Of a stretch of DNA of 22,523 bases, positions 1-9,135 are shown piece by piece. The notes under the pieces are model-generated. The model did no database searches and was not told the DNA's origin. It worked only from the letters and a program-made list of their open reading frames with translations. Position numbers and translations under genes: made by a program. Numbering within the stretch: the first letter of the stretch is position 1; each line of letters starts with the position of its first letter. Source of the DNA: Scleroderma bovista (lineage: Eukaryota > Basidiomycota > Agaricomycetes > Boletales > Sclerodermataceae); assembly GCA_037178675.1 (NCBI GenBank), contig JAYMGJ010000223.1:1-22523 (forward strand), given 5' to 3'.

Positions 1-1287
1 TTACATTGAAACAGTACCGGTGGCAGGTGGGATTTGAGGGAGGTCCCGCATCTGGGCGAGTGTTTACAACTGTTGACAGCATAGTTGATGTCGGGAAACC
101 TGCCCGGAATTTTTTTTTTGACGTATCTGTATGCATTATATAAAAGGGGCATTTCTTTGCATCTTGGTTGAAGCCTGCAAGTCGCATGATTGGATGAGGC
201 ATATTTGGAGCTCCAAATCCCTCCATAATTCCAAAAGAGGGTCCGCCACGGCGTCATTTGATCGCATCAATAGTAGGGCGGGAAGCATCTTAGGATGGTA
301 AGGGTTGAACCTAACAAGACATATATCGTCAGTACCTACGTCAACTTCCGGTATACTACTCCGCCAAGATTATGACCTGGACACCACAAGGAGACACCTG
401 AAGAGCACTCACAGCAAGAAACGTGCTTTAGGCAAGGGGCTTGCTACGCCAGCTACTGTAGATAAGAAGTTCGATCATAATCTGTCAAGGAGAAGGGCCA
501 GCCAAAGACGCTGAGGCATGGAAGTAGAAAAAAAATCAAAGACCGTGCTGAGAACAGCCACTTACATGCGCCCTACCTATTCGTGGACATTGACCCAAGC
601 GTGTCGCAATCCGGGGTGGCGTGGCAAGAACCCGAATAGGTTGATCAACTTAATGATATCCTGTAAAGGCACGAAGCATATTGGAGGTCCGGAAACATAA
701 GTCTTGAACATGGGGGCGCTGTGACTTGAACGTGTCGTCACTCAAAGACTACGGGCTGCAAGGACACGACATGAAATTCGCCCCCGAACAACGTGTGGAA
801 GAGGGTGTAGCATCACTAGTTATCAGTGATGTTGGTGGTGCAAGATTAGTGAACCACGATCCATGGTATCCATATATGAAATAATGAACATCAAGAAAGC
901 GGGATCAAGTCAATGAACACCTGGCTCCAGAGATGTGACACGCTCACCGAGAATGAGGCTTCCGATTCGGTAAGCACTCAATACTGTGCATCGCATGCCT
1001 CTGCGTTGGGCGGTCACTAGCACTGCTAGTGGATTGGAATTGGAACGCCAGTATATAACTTGTATGATCACGTGGGTTCCGTTGGACACTGAGGCTGTAT
1101 CACGTGGTAGTATGGTGGTGGACACTAACCTAAGTATATTTATGTGCGATTGTTTTCGAGAGATCGAGGCGCCAGTCCGAGCATATCTGACAAACCCCAA
1201 GGTTGCGTCAGTAATTCCCTTGTTACCTACTTGAGCATATACGCGCAATCAGTGACCTGATTTGCTTTAGTCTGAAAAGCAATCTTG
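1..1287. repeat. Direct repeat, copy 1
   Basis: This segment recurs in the same orientation at 7695-8873. Both copies begin with TTACATTGAAACAGTACCGG and both end with AAGCAATCTTG, after which they diverge completely. They differ by many substitutions and small indels. Copy 1 also carries about 90 extra bases (about 871-965) that copy 2 lacks. No long conserved reading frame is shared, so the repeat looks non-coding. A TATA-like stretch at 137-145 in copy 1 is degraded in copy 2. The true left boundary is unknown because the window starts exactly where the similarity starts. Confidence 0.9.
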
Positions 1288-1673
1288 GGACGTCCATAAC
1301 GTGTACCCAAGAACCACGCCACCTCCTCATGTTTTATTGTTGCAGGCCAAGGAATATTGTGGGCACGTCCTTGGGGCGCCTTCCTATTCTCTGCATAGGG
1401 TCGGGCCACCGTATTGTTCCAGCGTGCATACCGAGCTTGTTCCAAAAAGGTGGCGTTGGGTGGCCCTTGAACCGCTACCACCATCATGGTCGGTTTTCCC
1501 ACGCAGCGCGCTGCAGGGCAAGGTAGCGCAAAAAGAAAAACAGCGCACAGGAACTTCCTGGCCCCCCAGAGACGTTGAAAGAGACCACTGAACTGGTCCA
1601 ACTCCAAAAACCATGGCGCAGATATAGATAACGCCCGCCCGTCACCAGGACTGTAGAGCCAGCGATATTCTCA

Positions 1674-2160
1674 ATGAACACGAGGAAACCTCGCCCCCCC
1701 CTTTTATGTAAAAAGGGAGTTCAATACCCCCCACGCCAGCCTGAGACCACTACCACCCAAAGTAAAATCATGGTCGAAACGCAGACAGAAAATATACTGC
1801 ACAACATCACCCGTTGCAGAGAGATAGCGTACCAACTCCCCAACACCACCATGGAGCATTACTTTTTTCACCCCGACACCAAGAGAAGGCTTCCCCCATG
1901 TCCACCAGGAGAACCCAGCCCAGAAGCTAGATGGCTTCCCTACAGACGTCATCCAGAACTAGCTCTCAGGACCAGGCTTTAAGCTAGTAGTCAGGATCTT
2001 CGACTACGACAACACCTCATACCGCACCCATGAACTCCCCAGAGACATCTTAGCGGCGACTATCGCAGTTATTGCCGCAGACCCATCGACCGACCCCCAC
2101 CCCCCCAGCCAATGCGGCCTCGTCCCCATGCTGGTTGATCAACCCACCGTAACCTCCTAA
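1674..2160 (+). pseudogene. Degenerate coding-like stretch, unidentified
   Basis: I do not recognise this sequence. One frame is open from 1674 to 1982. A second, shifted by +1, then stays open to a stop at 2158-2160, after one in-frame TAG near 1960. The joined reading ends with segments such as FKLVVRIFDYDNTSYRTHEL and a Pro-rich tail, and looks more protein-like than its surroundings. A frameshifted gene remnant is a reasonable reading, but chance open frames in GC-rich DNA are also possible. The rest of 1288-2245 shows nothing I can support. Confidence 0.25.
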
Positions 2161-2245
2161 AAGGTAGAATATGGTCGAGCGAATGGATAACTTTCGAAGC
2201 GCTCCCACCCAGTGCCTCTGTACTCAATAGTTTTTACTATTCTAG

Positions 2246-2661
2246 GCATTCTGGGATGCAACAGGTGGCCTTTGGATGTCTGGCGCTTTGACTGGCAACT
2301 TCGCCAGCGTCTTTGTCTCGACGGGCACACGGTGGTGGTCAAGAGGCTACCGTCATGAACTCACTATCGACACTTTCCCACCACGGAATCGTCTTCGTTC
2401 CTCTCGGGTACAAGACCACGGTTGCGCAGTTAGGCAACTTGGACGAGGTCCACGGTGGTAAGTACATTGACAATCGACTCCGATGCCGTCCAGGTTTTCT
2501 AATGGGGCTTTTATGGAATTGGCTCGCCATGGGGAGCAGGCACTTTTGCTAGAGCCGATGGTTCTCGTCAGCCTAGCGCTCTCGAACTCGAGATTGCTTC
2601 TCTCCAAGGAAAGTGGTTCTGGGGAATTGTTTCACAGCATAACTTCCCTCAGGCTGCCTGA
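2246..2661 (+). pseudogene. Relic of NAD(P)H:quinone oxidoreductase (WrbA/benzoquinone reductase family)
   Basis: The translation resembles the C-terminal half of flavodoxin-fold, FMN-dependent quinone reductases, which in basidiomycetes reduce quinones from lignin or aromatic breakdown. After a TTCTAG acceptor the frame reads AFWDATGGLWMSGALTG and continues to FVSTGT. A 2-bp loss near 2329-2333 then shifts the frame, and the next frame gives GGGQEATVMNSLSTLSHHGI and NLDEVHGG. A donor GTAAGT follows at about 2460 and a CTAAT branch-like site lies near 2500. The expected exon resumes as [20 protein letters not shown] near 2521, but the bases before it are TTG instead of AG, so the acceptor is lost. 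The reading ends at TGA 2659-2661. The N-terminal flavodoxin half is not visible upstream. The relic is truncated, frameshifted and splice-defective. Confidence 0.8.
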
Positions 2662-4937
2662 GCTGCTCGCCAAAAGGACTCTGCTGACGTCATGTATTCG
2701 CTTATGATTTATGACTTGATTTTTGTTACAAATTCAATTTGTGTGATACCGGGGACTTGAACGTGTCTCATTTATCTGCGAAGTCGGTTTTTTGCAAGGA
2801 AGACCAAAGGTCCGTGGAAGATGATAATCACCAGATCGTAATCTGGTCATCGCACCCCAGCTTCTTGAGGCTCCGACAGCTGTACTTTCGTGATTTAGGG
2901 TAATTGGGCACCGAACTGATCTACGAAGTATCTGTTAAATTTAGACGTGTAGGTTCGTCGCTGTGTGGGAGCGGTGTGTCCGTGGACCGTGGTAGATGTC
3001 GTAGTGGTTTTATTTGAACGCCGGTGGCGGTCTAGCACTTTTCGGCATCAGTAAGGGATATATTTTGTGACATTGTGCCTAAAAAGATAAACCATCCGCG
3101 CCGGCTTTTCCCTCTTTCCAGTATGTACCGTTGGAACTTGGAAACGCTGAACAAGCGCGTGAGTGATCCTTGGTTCGAGGTTCACAGACTCTTCTGATAT
3201 TCCAGCAGGTGATGATGGGAATTATCCAATGTACAGAGGCGGAAGACCAGACACTATTCTCGAGAACAACCCTTTTGTCCCTCCTCCAACCAGCTCATCT
3301 CCTCACCTTGCCGGAACCGTTGCGAGAGCACAATATTGTACGCTCTTCCAACCCCCCTGCTTCCTTCTCGACGATGCTCCTGGGACTGCCCATCCAGGTG
3401 TGTCTCACGCCATACAGTTTTTCTCTGCCATATGTGATCCTCTCTAGAAACTAGTAAGTACTGCCAGGTAGTCGACAACCACAAACGTCCCCAATCTGAC
3501 CCCGATTGCCACCACCGCCAAGGCGGGCAACCATTAACGCCAACCGTATATCCGCCACCACCAACGTAAGTATTTCCATTACAACACTGGCTATCACAAA
3601 CTGATCTCATTCCACGCCACGACCACGACCAGTACTTAACACTGACATACCAGCACGACGATGACACGACTCCTCGCTCAGCCAGCGCTGACGGCCACCA
3701 TCACATTGGCATGACTCACTGACGATGCCGACGACCACCTCGACATGGCGACTATATGAGGGTTACTCCACCACAAAGTAGCATTGAATGTCCTATAAAT
3801 TAATTCATACCGGATTAGAAGTCTCCGTGTGTGAGTGCAAACTAAGTCATACAGGAGGGAAGGATTGTCTTCCATCGAGGCTTTGGTCTGCCTACAGGGG
3901 ACTATGAAATATATCCGACTCTTACCATAGGTGAAAACGCAATTCTTGATGGGCCTCCGGCCATGTTTTATTTGCAGCAGGAAGTTTATTCGGATTGTGA
4001 TTGGTTGTTCCTTCTCAGGGGTACTGCCGCGTCGTTGCCGGATGTATGTAGTCGTGTCGCGTCCTCGTTGATCGCAATGGTCGCAAGTCACATTCATCGT
4101 CGTGGATGCTCTCTCTGTCCCCCAGGCTGGACGACAATATTCTTCGACATTCCGTCCTTTCAAGTGTTCCACATCGACCGCATCGCGTTACCGCGTTCCT
4201 GGTGAGCGTTTTGGGTCTTTCTTTGTTGATTGACATTTCTAGGTTTGATTTTCCACGTCAACGCTTAGGTCTAAAGACCTCGTTTGAAGCTTGGTTAGTG
4301 GCCGGCATAGGTATGAGTTTTGCCTTGCTTAAAAAAACTCGCTGATAACCTGCTCCAGCCTCCAGCTGGCAGTGTTGCCACCGTCCGTTATGCCGTCTGT
4401 CCGCCATCATCACCACCGACCGTCTGCGCTCAACATCTCCCTCGCTTTTATCCCCTCATTCGCGCTCTCCACCCACCCGAGGGCGATTTTTGATCCGGGG
4501 TGCCCAAGTCTCCATCCCCATTTAGACTCAGTTCCAAGAAAATCAGGTATGATGTACATCTTTGATTTTATTCAACGTTTTTGGTGTGTTTGTATGCCGA
4601 TGCGACGTGTTCGCGTGCCTCCCGAAGGTGCCACCTACATGCACGACTCGCCCGCCCGCACACACACACACACACGCACCACCATTGCAGCGCAGCCGTT
4701 TTAACCTCGACGTGCTCACACCTTCAATGTGGACCCAACTTGATCGAGTGATGGGTTTCTGAGGCTCGACTTGCAAACCACTAGGTGAGATTTGATTCTT
4801 TCGACGCATCCTGTCATTCAATGCCAAGTTTTCAGCCGCCTTCCAGTCATTTACTCGACATATTCGCGTTGTGCCTAAAGACATTCGACTCGTCGGTATA
4901 CCCTCTCGTACACCCGTAGCACCATCGCGCGCTCATA
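2662..4937. other. Gene-poor stretch without a supported gene
   Basis: Both strands contain open frames of 60-164 codons, but none shows a recognisable domain, a consistent set of introns or neighbouring support. Around 3460-3760 the + strand is rich in CAC/ACC triplets, reads as His/Pro/Thr-rich peptide, and is interrupted by splice-like GTAAGT sites. This may be decayed coding sequence. Apart from the CA microsatellite at 4659-4675 I see nothing I can name. Confidence 0.5.
4659..4675. repeat. CA dinucleotide microsatellite
   Basis: An uninterrupted run of alternating C and A covers 17 bases, preceded by CCCGCCCG and followed by GCACCACC. It lies in non-coding DNA. Confidence 0.85.
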
Positions 4938-5291
4938 GTGACCACCACCATCGTACAGACGATAATAGCCACCGTCCCAGCACGTCGACAATAATGACCC
5001 CATTCAATATGACATTGATGGCCAGTACTACTACCACCACCTAAATGACGACGACGACTGACCCACCGCCCCAGCACCATCCCACATCAACGTCAACGGG
5101 TCTACCGACCACCACCAGTATCATGCAGCCAGCGGTTTACAGTGACGGCCACGGCCACCTACTTGGTAGCTAATAGAACGACACCGGAGAGCAGACGACG
5201 GAGACGATGCAGCATGGGGTGACAACTGCCATCCAGGTGGTCAGTGGGATGACGACGCAGAACGGCGGCGAATCAGCGTTGTCCACAACCT
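4938..5291 (+). pseudogene. Thr/Ser-rich degenerate reading frame
   Basis: One forward frame reads as low-complexity Thr/Ser/Pro-rich protein over about 115 codons, for example MASTTTTT, MTTTTDPPPQHHPTSTSTG and then MTTQNGGESALSTT. It is interrupted by a TAA near 5042 and a TAATAG pair near 5170. The composition is typical of O-glycosylated fungal surface proteins, so a decayed mucin-like gene is possible. The repeated ACC/ACG triplets could equally come from simple-sequence drift, and no start, signal peptide or diagnostic domain is visible. Confidence 0.25.
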
Positions 5292-5770
5292 AGGTAGCCA
5301 GGCATGGCGAGGCTATCTGGGCAGGCAAGAGGTACTGCTATCTTGTATTAGCTTGTCTCCAGTATATCCTAATATAAATCATTTGTGATGCAGTGACATA
5401 TTGTGAGCTAAGACCCTCTGAGGAGGACCTGGATGGACCTGGGACCCTGCAATGTTGCCAATCTCACTCGATGGACCCGATGGACCAGCGGGAGAAATGT
5501 GGTACCCTCAACACCTTCTCCGCAACGTTGATCGGAATAACCTGCTGCCAGGGGCTCTCAACATTTCCGAAATTGGCAGGAACCTCCCCCTGAAGAGGGC
5601 ATCCATTAGGTACTGTGGGAACGCCAAAAAACTACTGCCAAGGGTGGGTACAGTATTTGTCCTAACTATCATGCATCACGCACCTGCACTGCAAATATTG
5701 AAGGAACGCGCGGGTCTCCAGGTCCCTCAAATATTGTACGCTTCAACCCAACATGCGTGTCTATAACGAC
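5292..5770. other. No supported gene
   Basis: A forward frame from 5452 to 5766 is open but shows no recognisable motif. A short stretch (LDGPDGPAG) is faintly collagen-like. I see no other structure here. Confidence 0.4.
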
Positions 5771-6036
5771 ATCACCTTGTTCCATACAAGGTCACTGAAG
5801 CTGGAAATGCATCATGGTTTTGTGACCTTGTTTGGAACAAGGTGATCATGTGTGTAGCATCAAATGTACGCAGAAAACACCGACAAGCAAATTGTGCAAC
5901 CACTCTAAGCCGCCCGCAACCATTATGTACCTACAAACCCGTTCCATTATAATTGTTTCTGCGTTTGGCAATCTAGTGCCACAGCCGTTCATCTTTGCAT
6001 TTGGTTTGGGCAACATGACTTGTTTGGAACAAGGTG
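5771..6036. mobile_element. Small non-autonomous inverted-repeat element (MITE-like)
   Basis: A 25-base arm at 5771-5795 (ATCACCTTGTTCCATACAAG...) matches the reverse complement of 5822-5846 at 24 of 25 positions, with a 26-base loop between, so it would fold into a strong hairpin. Eighteen bases of the right arm (CTTGTTTGGAACAAGGTG) recur exactly at 6019-6036. The segment 5773-6036 therefore has inverted termini of about 17-18 bp, with an extra arm nested inside. No target-site duplication is evident. It contains no gene and would need a transposase acting in trans. The alternative is an unrelated palindrome with a nearby partial copy. Confidence 0.55.
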
Positions 6037-7694
6037 TTTGCCGTCTAGTAGTTATAGTCGTGCTTTTCCGAATAGTGCATTGAATATGGCTATCAAACCA
6101 GTTATCTAATAACCGTTACAAGCGCTGTGGTAAATTCTCCTAGGACTGTGCACGCTATACTGGCAACGTATACTAAGTATTCCGATAGCATGGGTGATAA
6201 GGCTCTTACTTAAAGCGAAAACGGGGTTTATGTCATTGATGGTAAAGCCAGCCACGTCGACAGCTTCAGTGCTCGCTATTCCCGTGTTCCCTCAAAATTC
6301 AACAGATCTTCTCGATGACGCGCCCACGAACGACATTAGGTTTGATCAGTATGAGTCCATGCCTAATTTTCCTATCGAGCGCTCCGCTGCTGATGAGGCT
6401 CACCCTGAAAAGACCAATATATGTCAAGGGTTGCAGTAAGCAACACCCTTTTGGGGGATGTCGGCACTACGGTCGGCTACATGGAAGACTAAAGGCAGGA
6501 TCGCAGGTTATGGGGCTGTGTAATAAGTCGAAAATGAAAAACTTCCCTCCAATACTCTGACCCTTTCCAAACAGCTGCGGGGCTTCTACTATGTATTACC
6601 AGAACTGGCGCTTACGAAGTACAGGTTCCGCTGCCAAGAAGAGTCGATTTCAGTGACTCTTAGGCTCTTTCAAGTTTCTAATGCTCAGAGAACCTCGGTC
6701 AGTTTTTTGTTCCCAGAGAATGTTTTACCCCTGTAACCCAACACCCTGTTGTGAGATCCTTCTCAAAGTCACCGTTCCGGTATCCGTGAATCAACACTGC
6801 ATGGCCGTTTGACGTCTTGGCTTTCCAGCCTCGCATGGCCCTGTGTGTGGAAAATATAATCTTCGTCCCCCGGTGTAATATTACGACACTGGTACCTGTT
6901 TGAAAAAATCACGAATCCCCTGGCCCCAGGATATCCTTACGTATTGTGCGTCAGGCTCGGATGGTCGTGGATGAGATGATGATCCTCAGGAGTATATAGG
7001 TCTTTTCAGATTATGCAGACTCCTCACCGCTGCCGCATCGACAGTAGCTCCCATACTCATGCCTTTCACTCAGACATACGCGACACAACCTGTTATTTCT
7101 GTGTTCAATGATACCACTGGAGGGCCATCCATAACCTTCATGCATATTGAGCAGCTTCATGTCACCAATTGTACAGTAGCTTTCTTTCATGTTATGGCAT
7201 CCACTCACCCTCATTCCCGAGAAGCCGTCATTGCGCCATCTAGCGGTCTGCAACCATGTGCGCACACCCAAAGGCTCGCTAGTCGTCCTCCAGTTCAAGA
7301 CACCAGGGAAAGGCGAGAGGAACAGCCTGACGAGCCCGAGGGGAGCTGGGTTAGTTCAGATAAAAATGGTTCGCGATAGATTTACACCCCCCTCTGCAGA
7401 TTCGTTCATCAGTGCATCAAAATCACAGCCGGGCATATTTTATGGGCCTGCATAAGATTACCTCGGACATTTTTGCGACAGTCTGGGCCGGATTATCGCA
7501 GTGGGGCAGAAAAGCTGGCTTACACACCTGATCCTGAATAGGTACGCATGTCTTGCTCCTCGCCACTCAGCTATAGTCTCATACTTTTTTGTTTAGCGAT
7601 GCGAATGCGGCAATGTCGTTGAGATGCTCGAGTTCTGTTGCATAGAAAAGGCGTCTGAGCTAGCAGATAAAATAAAATGATACAATCATTAGGC
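6037..7694. other. Gene-poor stretch with short orphan reading frames
   Basis: No complete gene is visible. A 69-codon forward frame at 6527-6736 contains QLRGFYYVLPELALTKYRFR, faintly like the G-x-Y-Y-V-x-P-E/D-L segment of velvet-domain regulators, but too short and divergent to assign. Forward frames at 7059-7379 and 7189-7455 overlap in different registers and could be a frameshifted relic of one unidentified gene. The rest shows nothing I can support. Confidence 0.35.
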
Positions 7695-8873
7695 TTACAT
7701 TGAAACAGTACCGGTGGCAGGTGGGATTTGAGGTCCCGCAGCTGGGCGAGTGTTTACAACTGCTAACAGTATAGTTGGTGTAGGGAAACCTGCCCGGAAT
7801 TTTTTTTGACGTATCTGTACGCATTATGTAAAAAGGCATCTTGGTTGAAGCCCGCAAGACGCATGATTGGATGAGAAGGCATATTTGGAACTCCAAATCC
7901 CCCCATAATTCCAAGAGGGTCCGCCACGGCGCCATTTGATCGCATCAATAGTAGGGCAGGGAGCACCTTAGGATGTTAAGGGTTGAGCCTAACAAGGTAT
8001 ATATCGTCAGTATCTACGTCAACATCCGCTAGACTAGTACCCCGTCCAGATTATGATCTAGACACTCGCCTGAAGAGCACTCACAACAAGAAACATGCTT
8101 TAGGCAGGGGACTTGCTACGCCAGCTAAATAAGAAGTTCGATAATAATCTGTCAAGGAGGGGGGCCAGCCAAAGACGCTGAGGCATGGAAGTAGCAAAAA
8201 ATCAAAGACCGTGCTGAGAACAGCCACTTACATGCACCCCACCTATTCGTGGACATTGGACATTATTGACCCAAGCGTGTCGCAATCCGGGGTGGCGTGG
8301 CGAGAACCTGAATAGGTTGATCAACTTAATGATATCCTGTAAAGGCACGAAGCATATTGGAGGTCCGGAAACATAAATCCTGAACGTGGGGGTACTGTAA
8401 ACGTGTCGTCACTCAAACACTATGCGGCTGCAAGGACACGACACGAAGCGAAATTCGCCCCCGAACAATGTGTGGAAGAGGGCGTAGCATCACTAGTTAT
8501 CAGTGATGTTGGTGGTGCAAGATTAGTGAATCACGATCCATGGTATCCAACTAATTCGGTAAGCACTCACTACTGCGCATCCCACGCCTCTGCGTTGGGG
8601 GTCACTGCTAGTGGATTGGAATTGGAACGCTAGTATATAACTTGTATGATCACCACGTGGGGTTCCGCTGGACACCTGAGGCTGTATCACGTGGTAGTAT
8701 GGTGGGGGGTGGACACTAACCTATGTATATTTATGTGCGATTGTTTTCGAGAGGTCGAGGCGCCAATCCGAGCATATCGGACAAACCCCAAGGTTGTTTC
8801 AGTAATTCCCTTGTTATCTTTAGCATATACGCAATCAGTGGCCTGATTTGCTTTAGTCTAAAAAGCAATCTTG
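7695..8873. repeat. Direct repeat, copy 2
   Basis: This is the second copy of the segment at 1-1287, in the same orientation and about 110 bases shorter through several deletions. One deletion joins GGTATCCA to TTCGGTAAGC, where copy 1 has about 90 extra bases. It ends at AAGCAATCTTG (8873), 36 bases before the TA that precedes the large transposon. Its left edge follows an AT-rich sequence (AAAATGATACAATCATTAGGC). No gene is supported inside it. Confidence 0.9.
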
Positions 8874-8911
8874 TATCTGTCATTGATGATAATTTAGATG
8901 GCAGGCAGGTA

Positions 8912-9034
8912 GTCTCGTACCCAGCCGTAGTGGGGACTTGCGTGATTAGATAATATGCGGAGTTTTAAAAAACGAGTGCAGAATCGTCCCCACAACGTCT
9001 GGTGCAGTTTGTCCGGCGAACCCCCCATGCGTCA
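8912..9034 (+). repeat. Left terminal inverted repeat
   Basis: These 123 bases equal the reverse complement of 15240-15362 at every position by direct reading, including the six-C run and the TTTTAAAAAA tract. The outer end is GTCTCGTACCCAGCCGTAGT and the inner end is CCCCCCATGCGTCA. About ten CpG dinucleotides are intact. Confidence 0.95.
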
Positions 9035-9036
9035 TA

Positions 9037-9051
9037 TGTCACACTGTGACA
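9037..9051. promoter_or_regulatory. Subterminal palindrome TGTCACACTGTGACA
   Basis: A perfect 15-base palindrome (7-base arms around one C) lies 2 bp inside the left TIR and 85 bp before the start codon of the DUF6589-like gene. It could bind a dimeric protein, either a transposase or a regulator. It is absent at the right inner TIR edge, where a TCACGTGA palindrome (15221-15228) is found instead. The function is inferred only. Confidence 0.4.
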
Positions 9052-9135
9052 CAGGCACGTTTGAACGAATTAGGCAGCTGTTAGTCACCGTGTGTGATAA
9101 CCATCTAATCGCCTTCGTGAGCTTGTCTGAGCCCA

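Noticed and set aside
3160..3200. Possible tRNA T-arm (GGTTCGAGGTT)
   Set aside because: The required pairing and conserved C are missing, and no anticodon or acceptor arms fold around it.
3678..4172. 164-codon minus-strand open frame
   Set aside because: No recognisable motif, signal peptide or supporting introns. Composition looks random.
1..8873. LTR retrotransposon with the 1.2 kb repeats as LTRs
   Set aside because: The 6.4 kb between them has no gag, protease, reverse transcriptase or integrase trace. The ends are not TG...CA, and no primer-binding site or polypurine tract is seen at the inner borders.
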